From Pseudomonas nitroreducens (GTDB taxonomy: Bacteria; Pseudomonadota; Gammaproteobacteria; Pseudomonadales; Pseudomonadaceae), in assembly GCF_024170165.1 (NCBI RefSeq), contig NZ_JALJXP010000007.1, positions 124,001-188,000 on the forward strand: a DNA stretch of 64,000 bases, written 5' to 3'. Positions 1-9,343 of the stretch are shown piece after piece. The translations under genes and the position numbers were made by a program. Below the pieces are notes generated by a model. That model was not told where the DNA came from and made no database searches. It saw only the letters and a list, made by a program, of their open reading frames with translations. Every line of letters starts with the position of its first letter. Positions within the stretch are counted from its first letter, which is position 1.

Positions 1-652
1 AGACGATCACGTTGCCTTCGGGTACCGGGCATTCCCAGTAATGCCGGTTGAAGCGCCCGCGCAGCAGCGCAGCGCCCAGCGGCCGACCATCATCGGTGCT
101 CCACTGGTTGATCACCAGCCAGCCGCCAGGCCGCAGGCGCTCGCGGCAGGCGCCGAGGAAGTCCCAGCCGATATGCGCCGGCGCGGGGCCGGTGTCGGTG
201 TAGAGGTCGAGGAAGATCAGGTCTGCCGGCTCGCACTCGGCCAGCTCCTGTACGGCGTCGCCGATGCGCAGGTTCAGGCGCTGGTCGTCCACCAGCCCGA
301 GGTGCTCGCGGGCCAGGCGCGGGATGGACGGGCGCAGCTCGATGGCTTCCACCTCTTCCAGCGGCAGGTGCTTCAGGCAGGCCTGGGTCAGGCTGCCCGC
401 ACCGAAGCCGAGGAACAGCGCGCGGCGCGGGCGCGAATGGCACAGCGCGCCGACCAGCATGGCGCGCGAGTAGTCGTACTCCAGCCAGCTCGGGTCACCC
501 ATCAGCACGCAGCTCTGCTCGACCTCATCGCCGAACTCCAGGTAGCGGAAGGCGCCACTCTCGACGACGCGGATCACGCCGAAGTCATCGCGCTCCTCGA
601 CGATCAGCAGTTCTTCGTTAAGCGGCTGTTCGTCCAGCAGTTCCTCGCTCAT
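1..652 (-). CDS. Spermidine synthase-like methyltransferase-fold protein (partial)
   Basis: The gene runs off the left edge of the window, so only its first 217 codons are visible. The reading frame gives a Rossmann-type nucleotide-binding stretch (ALFLGFGAGSLTQ near residues 78-90), followed by an acidic motif (EAIELRP) and the loop LIFLDLYTD, as in the polyamine synthase/spermidine synthase family that transfers an aminopropyl group from decarboxylated SAM. Many short members of this superfamily next to unrelated genes have no proven polyamine activity, so the family is clear but the substrate is not. The start is chosen because a GGAG sits 7 bases upstream of this ATG. Confidence 0.75.
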   Translation of the reverse strand, partial: MSEELLDEQPLNEELLIVEERDDFGVIRVVESGAFRYLEFGDEVEQSCVLMGDPSWLEYDYSRAMLVGALCHSRPRRALFLGFGAGSLTQACLKHLPLEEVEAIELRPSIPRLAREHLGLVDDQRLNLRIGDAVQELAECEPADLIFLDLYTDTGPAPAHIGWDFLGACRERLRPGGWLVINQWSTDDGRPLGAALLRGRFNRHYWECPVPEGNVIV

Positions 653-2404
<1,752 letters not shown>

Positions 2405-2448
2405 ATCCGACACGGGTCTCAGAGCAATCCTAAAACTGCCTCCGTTGA

Positions 2449-2477
2449 TTGACGGTACCGGGGCGCCTACCTAGAGT
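2449..2477 (+). promoter_or_regulatory. Predicted sigma-70 promoter of the M48 protease gene
   Basis: TTGACG (2449-2454) and TAGAGT (2472-2477) are separated by exactly 17 bp, giving 5/6 and 4/6 matches to the sigma-70 consensus. The start point would fall near 2484, about 50 bases before the ATG at 2534. An 8-bp perfect inverted repeat (2460-2467 and 2478-2485) brackets the -10 box. Confidence 0.5.
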
Positions 2478-2533
2478 GGCGCCCCGCGCGGCAGCCGCCG
2501 CGCCATGGAAACCGTCAACCAAGGAAGACCCCG

Positions 2534-3295
2534 ATGCAACTGCACCGCTCCCTCCTCGCCCTCGTCATTGGCGCCGCCGCAGCCCTCTCCGGCTGCCAGA
2601 ACGTGAACACCGACAGCCTCATGCAGTCCGGCATGCTGGCCGTGAAGGCCGCCACCCTGAGCGACGCCGAGATCAAGCAGGTCGCCGAGGAAGCCTGCGC
2701 CAAGCAGGACGCCGAAGCGCAGATCGCGCCGGCCTCCAGCCCCTATACCCAGCGCCTGGACAAGATCGCCGCCGCACTGGGCAACCCGCTGACCGGCACC
2801 GCGGTCAACTACAAGGTCTACCTCACCGACGATGTCAACGCCTTCGCCATGGCCAACGGCTGCGTGCGCGTCTACTCCGGCCTGATGGACCTGATGAACG
2901 ACAACGAAGTGGAAGGAGTGGTCGGCCACGAGATCGGCCACGTCGCCCTGGGCCATATCAAGAAGGCCACCCAGACCGCCTACGCAGCCGCCTCCGCTCG
3001 CAACGCCGCTGCCGCCTCGGGCAATGCCACCGTGGCCGCGCTGTCGCAGTCGCAGCTGGGCGAAATCGGTGAAGCACTGGTCAACGCACAGTTCTCCCAG
3101 TCCCAGGAGTCGGCCGCCGACGACTACTCCTTCGACCTGCTGAAGAAGCGCGGCATCCCGCTGGAAGGCCTGGCCACCGCCTTCGACAAGCTGGCCAAGC
3201 TGAGCGGCGGCCAGGAGAGCAGCATGTTCGACTCGCACCCCGGCTCGCAGCAGCGCGCGGACCACATCCGCCAGCGCATCGCCAGCGGCAAGTGA
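2534..3295 (+). CDS. M48 family zinc metalloprotease lipoprotein (LoiP/YggG-like)
   Basis: The product (253 residues) begins with a lipoprotein signal ending in LSGC, so Cys21 would be acylated and the protein tethered to the cell envelope. The HEIGH zinc motif (His132, Glu133, His136) and a downstream glutamate (Glu192 in QESAADDYSFDLL) are the M48 metal ligands and catalytic residue; SHPGS near the C-terminus is the usual family motif. Related proteins such as E. coli LoiP degrade misassembled envelope proteins. It has its own predicted promoter and a good AAGGAAG ribosome site 9 bases upstream. It is monocistronic: the next gene is convergent. Confidence 0.9.
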   Translation: MQLHRSLLALVIGAAAALSGCQNVNTDSLMQSGMLAVKAATLSDAEIKQVAEEACAKQDAEAQIAPASSPYTQRLDKIAAALGNPLTGTAVNYKVYLTDDVNAFAMANGCVRVYSGLMDLMNDNEVEGVVGHEIGHVALGHIKKATQTAYAAASARNAAAASGNATVAALSQSQLGEIGEALVNAQFSQSQESAADDYSFDLLKKRGIPLEGLATAFDKLAKLSGGQESSMFDSHPGSQQRADHIRQRIASGK

Positions 3296-3329
3296 TCCTG
3301 GACGGGCCTCTGCGGAGGCCCGTTCGTTC

Positions 3330-4550
3330 TCAGGCCTGCGCCAGCAACCCTTGCAGGCGCTCGCCGGACGGCCGCCGGCAGTTCACCGCCACCCGCCCCA
3401 GCCCGAGCCAGTTCGCCAGCTCGCCCAGTTGCTGCGCCAGCGCGGCGTGCCCCTCTTCGCCCAGCCCCTTTTCCTCTTCGTGGACGGCATGCACCACCAG
3501 CTTGCCGGCAGCGCGATCGGAGCGCAGATCGACCCGCGCCGCCAGGCGTTCGTCGAACAGGAATGGCAACACGTAGTAGCCGTAAATCCGCTTGTGCTGC
3601 GGCGTGTAGATCTCAAGACGGTAGCGGAAGTCGAACAGTCGCTCGGTGCGGGCGCGCTCCCAGACCAGCGAATCGAAAGGCGACAGCAAGGCACTGGCGC
3701 GCACCTTGCGCGGAATCACCGGGTCCGCGAGGCAGTACGCCGGGGCTTGCCAACCCTGGACCTGTACCGGCAGCAGATCGCCCGCCTCCACCAGCTCGGC
3801 CAGTCGCGCTTTGCTGTCGGCGGGATCGAGGCGGAAGTAATCACGCAGGTCTTTCTCGGTAGCCACACCCAGCGCCTGTGCCGAATGCAGCAGCAACTGG
3901 CGCTGCGCCTCGCCTTCGTCCAGCTCGGGCAGTTGCAGCAGGCCGGCGGGCAGGACGCGCTCCGGCAGGTCGTACAGGCGCTCGAAGCCGCGCCGGCCGG
4001 CGACCGTCACCTCCCCGGCGGCGAACAGCCACTCCAGCGCGTGCTTCTCGTCGCTCCAGTCCCACCAGGGGCCGGCGCGCTCTTCGCGGGTGGTCAGGCT
4101 GCCGGCTCCCAGCGCGCCCTGCTCGCGCACGGCGTCGAGCACTCGCTGGATCACCGGCTGCTGCTCACGCCCGAAACGCGCCAGCTGTTGATAGATACCG
4201 CGCCCCTCGGCCGCGCGGCGCATGCGCCAGCGCATCAGCGGGTAGAGCTCCAGCGGCAGCAGCGAGGCTTCATGCCCCCAGTACTCGAACAGCCGGCGAT
4301 GCCGTCCGCCACTCCAGGCAGCTTCTTCCAGCAGCGTCGGCGAGTAGTTGCCCAGTCGAGAGAACAGCGGCAGGTAGTGCGAGCGCACCAGCGCGTTCAC
4401 CGAGTCGATCTGCAGCACACCCAGGCGCTCCAGCAGGCTGCGCACATGGCGGCGCTGCACCTCGCCGCCGGGCTTGCGCAGGGTGAAGCCCTGGGCGGCC
4501 AGGGCCAGTCGGCGGGCCTGCTTGAGGGACAAGGATTCGACGGTCGGCAT
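3330..4550 (-). CDS. Winged-helix DNA glycosylase, YcaQ/AlkZ family
   Basis: The 406-residue protein belongs to the HTH_42 winged-helix family that includes E. coli YcaQ, a glycosylase that unhooks interstrand crosslinks and alkylated bases, and the streptomycete AlkZ resistance enzymes. The segment LGVLQIDSVNALVRSHYLPLFSRLG places Gln47-Ile48-Asp49 where the catalytic Q-hydrophobic-D motif of YcaQ-type members lies. The start MPTVESLSL is chosen over an upstream alternative because conserved sequence begins a few residues later. It converges with the M48 protease gene. A biosynthetic self-resistance role is unlikely, since there is no natural-product cluster around it. Confidence 0.85.
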   Translation of the reverse strand: MPTVESLSLKQARRLALAAQGFTLRKPGGEVQRRHVRSLLERLGVLQIDSVNALVRSHYLPLFSRLGNYSPTLLEEAAWSGGRHRRLFEYWGHEASLLPLELYPLMRWRMRRAAEGRGIYQQLARFGREQQPVIQRVLDAVREQGALGAGSLTTREERAGPWWDWSDEKHALEWLFAAGEVTVAGRRGFERLYDLPERVLPAGLLQLPELDEGEAQRQLLLHSAQALGVATEKDLRDYFRLDPADSKARLAELVEAGDLLPVQVQGWQAPAYCLADPVIPRKVRASALLSPFDSLVWERARTERLFDFRYRLEIYTPQHKRIYGYYVLPFLFDERLAARVDLRSDRAAGKLVVHAVHEEEKGLGEEGHAALAQQLGELANWLGLGRVAVNCRRPSGERLQGLLAQA

Positions 4551-4610
4551 CGTGGACTCCGGGGCTGGGCGAGCCCTAGAGCCTAACGCCAATCACGCTG
4601 CCTGGCTGCA

Positions 4611-5081
4611 TCAGGCCGGTTCGCCGAGTCGCGTGGGCATCGGGAAGGGACGTGCAAAAGTGAAGACGTCCGCCGAAGGGCCTTCCAACCGCAGGCGCTC
4701 CAGCCGCTCGCGGGCCATCGTCACATCCGGCAATTCGCCTTCGGGCAGCCACCAGAGCGCGAGGCTCGGCGAAGGCAGGCGCTCCATCCAGTCGCGCTTG
4801 CTGCGCAGCACCTGCAGGTGCTCGCCGGCATAGACATACTCCTTCAGCGCCTCCACCGATTCCCACACCGACAGGTTGACGATGATCAGCGGGTCGTCGA
4901 AGACGCGAATGGCGGTGGCGTCACCCTCCTCCGTCAGCAGGCGCCAGACGAAACCGGGGCTGCGCTCGGCGAGGGCGTTGATGTGATCGAGCTGATCGAC
5001 GAACCCCTTCATCAGGGGATGATCCAGCGATGCGCGGGCCTTGGCGATGTTGACCTGGGCGAGATGGTACTGGGTGGACAT
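4611..5081 (-). CDS. DUF3291 domain protein
   Basis: The 156-residue protein matches the DUF3291 family: an ABM-like ferredoxin fold with YHLAQVNIAKA at the start, GFVWRL in the middle, and the WWLPEGELPDV motif near the C-terminus. Members are soluble, small and of unknown function; they resemble antibiotic-biosynthesis-monooxygenase-type alpha/beta barrels but no catalytic residues are established. It lies between the glycosylase gene and a DUF1127 gene on the same strand, with 60-75 bp gaps, so co-transcription is possible but not shown. Confidence 0.8.
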   Translation of the reverse strand: MSTQYHLAQVNIAKARASLDHPLMKGFVDQLDHINALAERSPGFVWRLLTEEGDATAIRVFDDPLIIVNLSVWESVEALKEYVYAGEHLQVLRSKRDWMERLPSPSLALWWLPEGELPDVTMARERLERLRLEGPSADVFTFARPFPMPTRLGEPA

Positions 5082-5156
5082 GGGCTTCCTTGTCATGTGG
5101 CGGGACGGGCTGGCAGAAGCGGACGACACGGCGAGGATCCGTGCCGCCCGGTGCTA

Positions 5157-5390
5157 TCAACGGCGGACATACTCCGCCCAGAACGGACGCTCGACTTCCT
5201 GCTGGATGTCGGCACGGCTCAGGCCGATGTCCTTGAGCGCCTCATCGCTCATGGTCGCCAGTTCACGGCGCTGGCGAGCCAGTTCGTGCCAGTGCAGGAC
5301 ACGTTGCACGGCGCGCTTCCACAACGGTGCGGCCGGCACTTTATGGACATGGTAGGACGCTGCTACGAAACCGAGTTGACCTTTCATCAT
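5157..5390 (-). CDS. DUF1127 small basic protein
   Basis: The 77-residue product carries a C-terminal DUF1127 (YjiS-like) domain: RRELATMSDEALKDIGLSRADI, preceded by an amphipathic Arg-rich helix (WKRAVQRVLHWHELARQRR). Short DUF1127 proteins have been linked to RNA binding and phosphate or carbon metabolism in Alphaproteobacteria; the role in Pseudomonas is not settled. A strong GGAGG ribosome site precedes two adjacent ATG codons, so the start could be 5390 or 5387. It is transcribed divergently from a LysR gene 94 bp away, a pairing that suggests the regulator controls it. Confidence 0.85.
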   Translation of the reverse strand: MMKGQLGFVAASYHVHKVPAAPLWKRAVQRVLHWHELARQRRELATMSDEALKDIGLSRADIQQEVERPFWAEYVRR

Positions 5391-5484
5391 GCTTCCCTCC
5401 CTGTGGGGTTGGATGCAGTTTCAGGCTCGCGCTAAGATCAATCCAACGAATCATTCTTATGCGACCCATCTCGGAGATTGATGA

Positions 5485-6336
5485 ATGAGCAGCTTCCCCA
5501 GCATCGACAGCGAACTGCTGCGCACCTTCGTCGCCATCGCCGACCACGGCGGCTTCACCCGCGCGGCCGAGATGGTCAACCGCACCCAGTCGGCGGTGAG
5601 CATGCAGATGAAACGCCTGGAGGAGGACGTGCTGGAGCGCAGCCTGTTCGAGCGCGACGGTCGCCAGGTGCGACTGACGCCGGAGGGGCAGATCCTGCTG
5701 GGTTACGCGCGGCGCATCCTGCGGTTGCAGGGCGAGGTGTTCAACACCTTCCGCCAGCCGCACATGGTCGGTTCGGTGAAGATCGGCACGCCCGATGACT
5801 ACGTGATGCGCTTCCTGCCCAGCATCCTCTCGCGCTTCGCCGAGGCCTACCCGCTGGTGCAGGTGGAAGTCCATTGCGACTCCTCAGCGCAACTGCTGAT
5901 GCGCAATGACCTGGACCTGTCCATCGTCACCCGCGAACCGGGCACCGAGATCGGCCAGTTGCTTCGCCAGGAGTCCTTCGTCTGGATGGCCGCCGAGAGC
6001 TTCTGCCCGCAGGAGCAGCGCCCGCTGCCGTTGGCGATGTTCAACACCGCCTGCTTCTGCCGCGCCTGGGCCTGCAACGCGCTGGAGGCGATGGAGGTGG
6101 ACTACCGCATCGCCTACAGCAGCCCGAGCCTGTCGGCGCTGTTCGCCGTGGCCAGCGCCGGGCTGGCGGTCACGGCGCAACTGCAGAGCCTGCTCACTGG
6201 CAATCTGCGCATCATCGGTGAGGACGAGGGCCTGCCGGTGCTGCCCAACGCCAGCATCGTGCTGCTGCGCGGGCAGAAGATGACCCCGGTGACCGACAAG
6301 CTCGCCGAGTACATCGTCGAGGGCTTCCGCTCGTAA
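5485..6336 (+). CDS. LysR family transcriptional regulator (divergent from DUF1127 gene)
   Basis: The 283-residue protein has the N-terminal winged helix-turn-helix typical of LysR regulators (ELLRTFVAIADHGGFTRAAEMVNRTQSAVSMQMKRLEE, residues about 8-45), a linker helix, and a periplasmic-binding-protein-like effector domain from about residue 90 (GSVKIGTPDDYVMRFLPSIL). It resembles the LrhA/HexA branch. By analogy with other LysR genes it probably autoregulates and controls the divergent DUF1127 gene from the shared 94-bp region. GGAG lies about 10 bases before the ATG. The effector is unknown. Confidence 0.88.
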   Translation: MSSFPSIDSELLRTFVAIADHGGFTRAAEMVNRTQSAVSMQMKRLEEDVLERSLFERDGRQVRLTPEGQILLGYARRILRLQGEVFNTFRQPHMVGSVKIGTPDDYVMRFLPSILSRFAEAYPLVQVEVHCDSSAQLLMRNDLDLSIVTREPGTEIGQLLRQESFVWMAAESFCPQEQRPLPLAMFNTACFCRAWACNALEAMEVDYRIAYSSPSLSALFAVASAGLAVTAQLQSLLTGNLRIIGEDEGLPVLPNASIVLLRGQKMTPVTDKLAEYIVEGFRS

Positions 6337-6342
6337 GACGGC

Positions 6343-7089
6343 TCAGCGCACTGCCAGCAACGCCGCGCAGACGATCAGGAATGCGCTGAAGGCCATGCGC
6401 AGCTGACGCTCGGGCAATGCATGGGCCAGGCGTACGCCCCAGGAAATGCTCACCAGCCCGCCCAGCGCCAGCGCGCTGCCCATGCGCCAGTCCACATGGC
6501 CGTGCACCGCATAGGTCGCCAGCGCCACGCCTGTGCTGGGCGCTGCCAGTGCCAGCGCGAGCCCCTGGGCAATCACCTGGGTCAGGCCGAAGACGGACGT
6601 CAGCACCGGCGTCGCCAATACCCCTCCGCCCACGCCGAACAGCCCGCCGAGAGAACCAGCGCCCAGCCCCAAGACCCCCATCCACGGCAGGCCGTAGCGC
6701 GGCGTGCTGCCGCCCTGGGGAACACGCTGGAACAGGCGCACCAGCAGATACAGGGCCAGCAGCACGAGAAAGACCACGAAGGCGGTGCGCATGCTGCGGG
6801 CATCCAGGTTCACTGCAATGCTCGAAGCGAAGAACGCGCAGACCAGGCCAGTCAGCGCCAGCACGCCGGCCTGGGCGAAGTCGATACGGTTGCGCTGGTG
6901 GTAACGCCAGATCGCCAGCAGCACGTTCGGCACCACCATTACCAGCGCGGTGCCCTGCGCCAGTTGCTGATCCAGCCCGAACAGCACGCCCAGCGCCGGA
7001 ATCGCCAGCAACCCGCCGCCGATTCCGAACAGCCCACCCAGGCTGCCCAGCACGACGCCCAGCAGAAAGTCCAGGACCAGGTCCCACAT
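6343..7089 (-). CDS. TauE/SafE family transporter (putative sulfite/organosulfonate exporter)
   Basis: The 248-residue membrane protein has the two-repeat architecture of the TauE/SafE family: each half carries a glycine-rich signature (GSLGGLFGIGGGLLAIP near residue 15 and GSLGGLFGVGGGVLATPVL near residue 140) followed by hydrophobic helices, about eight in total. Family members export sulfite, sulfoacetate or other anions; the substrate here cannot be read from sequence. The start is set by a GGAGG ribosome site 7 bases upstream. A divergent LysR gene 105 bp away is its likely regulator. Confidence 0.88.
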   Translation of the reverse strand: MWDLVLDFLLGVVLGSLGGLFGIGGGLLAIPALGVLFGLDQQLAQGTALVMVVPNVLLAIWRYHQRNRIDFAQAGVLALTGLVCAFFASSIAVNLDARSMRTAFVVFLVLLALYLLVRLFQRVPQGGSTPRYGLPWMGVLGLGAGSLGGLFGVGGGVLATPVLTSVFGLTQVIAQGLALALAAPSTGVALATYAVHGHVDWRMGSALALGGLVSISWGVRLAHALPERQLRMAFSAFLIVCAALLAVR

Positions 7090-7194
7090 GACGCACCTCC
7101 ACAACAAGGTGTCCATGCTAGAAAACCCCGGCTGGATGGGAAACGCAAAGCGCAGCACAATGGCTTTGCCCTTTTCGCAAAGCCATAACCCGCG

Positions 7195-8151
7195 ATGAAC
7201 CCTTCCAGCCTCGAAGACCAGCTCGACCTCTATCTCGATGTGCTCGATAACGGCAGCTTTTCTGCCGCCGCCCGGCTGCGCCAGTTAACCCCATCGGCAG
7301 TAGCGCGGCGCATGGACGCGCTGGAACAGGGGCTGGGCTCGACCCTGCTGGTGCGCAGCACCCACAACGTGCGCGCCACACCGGCGGGCTTGGCGTTCGC
7401 CGAGCGAGCTCGGCGGATCGTCATCGAGTTACGCCAGGCGCGGGCGGAGGCGGTATCCCTGAGCACCGCGCCGGAAGGCCTGATCCGCATCGACGCCCCC
7501 GTGCCTTTCGGTCGTCGTCACCTGGCCCCGGCGCTGGCGGACTTCCTCACCGCCAACCCCGGCCTCGACGTGCAACTGCGGCTGATCGACAGCTTCACCG
7601 ACACCCGCGGGGAAAACCTTGGTCAGGTCGATCTGGTCCTGCGTATCGGCACCTTGCCCGACAGCCGCCTGGTCGCCACGCGCCTGGCACCCATGCGGCG
7701 AATCGTCTGTGCCAGCCCCGCCTACCTGCAGCAGCACGGCAGGCCGGCCTCGCCACTGGAGCTGCCAGAGCACATCGGCCTCGACTGGGAAGGCCTCGCG
7801 CCGCCGCTGGCCTGGCGCTTTTTCATCGACGGCAACTTGCAGCACCTGCGGCCACGCCGACTGCGGATGACCGCCAACAATGCGGAAACGTTGGTGGAAG
7901 GTGCGCTGCAAGGCATCGGCCTTGCTCACCTGCCCACCTGGCTGTGCAGCGAATACCTGATCAGCGGCCAGTTGCTGCCGCTGTTCTGCGAGAACGGCCT
8001 GCCCGAACCGGAGCCCGGCGTCATCCACGCGCTACGCCTGGAGCGCGGCACCCACCCGCGCAGTGAACGCCTGCTGGCCTTCCTGCTGGAGCGCTTCGGC
8101 TTCCCGCCACCCTGGGATGCGGACCTTGCGGAAGCACTGTTCAAGAATTAA
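7195..8151 (+). CDS. LysR family transcriptional regulator (divergent from TauE gene)
   Basis: The 318-residue protein opens with a LysR winged helix (LDLYLDVLDNGSFSAAARLRQLTPSAVARRMDALEQ, about residues 10-45) and continues into the effector domain (LIRIDAPVPFGRRHLAPALADFL). The segment GENLGQVDLVLRIGTLPDSRLVATRL is typical of the CrgA-like subgroup, whose members often repress or activate a neighbouring divergent gene; here that is the TauE exporter. Its stop codon is only 62 bp from the ohrR start, with the presumed OhrR operator beginning at once downstream. Confidence 0.88.
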   Translation: MNPSSLEDQLDLYLDVLDNGSFSAAARLRQLTPSAVARRMDALEQGLGSTLLVRSTHNVRATPAGLAFAERARRIVIELRQARAEAVSLSTAPEGLIRIDAPVPFGRRHLAPALADFLTANPGLDVQLRLIDSFTDTRGENLGQVDLVLRIGTLPDSRLVATRLAPMRRIVCASPAYLQQHGRPASPLELPEHIGLDWEGLAPPLAWRFFIDGNLQHLRPRRLRMTANNAETLVEGALQGIGLAHLPTWLCSEYLISGQLLPLFCENGLPEPEPGVIHALRLERGTHPRSERLLAFLLERFGFPPPWDADLAEALFKN

Positions 8152-8153
8152 CC

Positions 8154-8176
8154 ATCGCGCTAAATTAATGCGCAAT
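8154..8176. promoter_or_regulatory. Presumed OhrR operator in front of ohrR
   Basis: GCGC (8157-8160) and GCGC (8170-8173) flank the AT-rich core TAAATTAAT, giving a 17-bp near-palindrome that extends by AT on each side. The core CTAAATTAA recurs upstream of ohr at 8728-8736. OhrR-type MarR regulators bind AT-rich palindromes over their own and ohr promoters, which fits an autoregulatory site. Confidence 0.55.
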
Positions 8177-8213
8177 CAGCTCTTCGCTTCGAGCGCCCCG
8201 CCAGGAGCACGCC

Positions 8214-8663
8214 ATGACCCAGCAAGACCCGACCTGCGAAGCCCTCAAGCTGGATAACCAGCTGTGCTTCGCCCTCTACTCCACCTCCCTGCAGATGACC
8301 AAGGTCTACAAGCCCCTGCTGCAGGCGCTGGGCCTCACCTACCCGCAGTACATCGCCATGCTGGTGCTGTGGGAGGAAGACGGCATCACCGTGGGCGAGA
8401 TCAGCTCGCGCATGCTCACCGACCCCGGCTCCCTCACCCCCCTGCTCAAGCGCCTGGAGGCCGAGGGCCTGATCACCCGCACCCGCAGCCAGGCGGACGA
8501 GCGCGTGGTGCAACTGCGCCTGACCGACAAGGGCCGTGAGCTGCGCCGACAGGCGGAGAGCATTCCGGCCTGCATCCTGGCCAGCAGCGGTCTAACGTTG
8601 GACAGTCTGAAGCGCCTCCAGGAGGAGCTCGTGGACCTGCGCGGAAACCTGCAAGCCCCGTAA
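8214..8663 (+). CDS. ohrR: Organic hydroperoxide-sensing MarR family repressor OhrR
   Basis: This 149-residue MarR-family protein matches OhrR, which represses ohr until its reactive cysteine is oxidised by organic hydroperoxide. The reactive Cys18 lies in the conserved LDNQLCFALYS segment, followed by KVYKPLL and LTYPQYIAMLVLWE; the winged helix covers about residues 58-100 with the DERVVQLRLTDKG wing. A second cysteine (Cys120) near the C-terminal helix suggests the two-cysteine, intersubunit disulfide mechanism known from Xanthomonas. It is followed by ohr on the same strand, separated by a hairpin and a second likely operator, the usual arrangement for separate but co-regulated transcripts. 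Confidence 0.95.
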   Translation: MTQQDPTCEALKLDNQLCFALYSTSLQMTKVYKPLLQALGLTYPQYIAMLVLWEEDGITVGEISSRMLTDPGSLTPLLKRLEAEGLITRTRSQADERVVQLRLTDKGRELRRQAESIPACILASSGLTLDSLKRLQEELVDLRGNLQAP

Positions 8664-8673
8664 TCCGGGGCTT
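8653..8673 (+). terminator. Hairpin at the ohrR stop codon
   Basis: An 8-bp perfect stem (8653-8660 with 8666-8673) encloses the ohrR stop codon. The following T-run is weak, so it may attenuate read-through into ohr rather than end transcription fully. Confidence 0.45.
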
Positions 8674-8720
8674 ATGCCAAAGCTGCAGGTCCCTTAGTCA
8701 GAAATTTTCCAACATTTATC

Positions 8721-8743
8721 TTGCGCACTAAATTAAATCGAAC
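8721..8743. promoter_or_regulatory. Presumed OhrR operator in front of ohr
   Basis: TTGCGCA followed by CTAAATTAA (8728-8736) repeats the core and one GCGC arm of the palindrome upstream of ohrR. A second GCGCA half-site lies at about 8769. The site is roughly 110 bp before the ohr ATG, implying a long leader. Confidence 0.5.
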
Positions 8744-8788
8744 TAACTTTCACCTCACGAACTGCTTAGCGCACAAGATATTAAGCAG

Positions 8789-8830
8789 CCAGACATTCCC
8801 GACCAGACATACCTGACCAGACATACCTGA
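8789..8830 (+). repeat. Three tandem 14-bp repeats in the ohr leader
   Basis: The unit CCAGACATACCTGA occurs at 8803-8816 and 8817-8830, identical, and a third copy with two substitutions (CCAGACATTCCCGA) precedes them at 8789-8802. The array ends 19 bases before the ohr start codon, just ahead of its ribosome site (GGAGA). Confidence 0.9.
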
Positions 8831-8849
8831 CAGCGAACCGGAGACCACC

Positions 8850-9278
8850 ATGCAAACCATCAAAGCCCTCTACACCGCCACCGCTACCGCCACCGGAGGC
8901 CGTGACGGCCGCGCCGTCTCCTCGGACGGCATCCTCGACGTGAAACTGTCCACTCCGCGTGAACTGGGCGGCGCGGGCGGCGAAGCCACCAACCCGGAAC
9001 AGCTGTTCGCTGCCGGCTACTCGGCCTGCTTCATCGGCGCCATCAAGTTCGTCGCCAGCCAGAGCAAGAAGCAGATCCCGGCAGACGCCTCGATCACCGG
9101 CAAGGTCGGCATCGGCCAGATCCCCGGCGGCTTTGGCCTGGAAGTGGAACTGAACATCAACCTGCCGGGCCTGGATCAGGCCGAGGCTGAAGAGTTGGTC
9201 GCCAAGGCTCACCAGGTCTGCCCCTACTCCAACGCCACCCGCGGCAACATCGACGTGCGGCTGAACGTCAGCGTGTGA
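8850..9278 (+). CDS. ohr: Organic hydroperoxide reductase Ohr
   Basis: Ohr is a cytoplasmic thiol peroxidase that reduces fatty-acid and other organic hydroperoxides, using lipoylated partners as electron donors. The 142-residue protein is full length and carries both catalytic cysteines, Cys60 (in [11 protein letters not shown]) and Cys124 ([13 protein letters not shown]), plus Arg18 and Glu50 that position the peroxidatic thiol. It begins [20 protein letters not shown] as typical Ohr proteins do. Control by the upstream OhrR is inferred from the shared operator core. The leader is unusual in carrying three tandem 14-bp repeats. Confidence 0.96.
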   Translation: MQTIKALYTATATATGGRDGRAVSSDGILDVKLSTPRELGGAGGEATNPEQLFAAGYSACFIGAIKFVASQSKKQIPADASITGKVGIGQIPGGFGLEVELNINLPGLDQAEAEELVAKAHQVCPYSNATRGNIDVRLNVSV

Positions 9279-9298
9279 TTCCACGAAAGGCAGAAACG

Positions 9299-9327
9299 AA
9301 AAAGCCCGGCATCAGCCGGGCTTTTTT
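9299..9327. terminator. Bidirectional terminator between ohr and efp
   Basis: A 7-bp GC stem (9304-9310 with 9315-9321, loop ATCA) is flanked by five A on the left and six T on the right, so it can end both the rightward ohr and the leftward efp transcript. Confidence 0.9.
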
Positions 9328-9343
9328 GTGTCGCGGATCAGGC

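Noticed and set aside
8789..8830. Tandem repeats considered as a small CRISPR array
   Set aside because: The 14-bp units are contiguous with no spacers, and there are no cas genes nearby.
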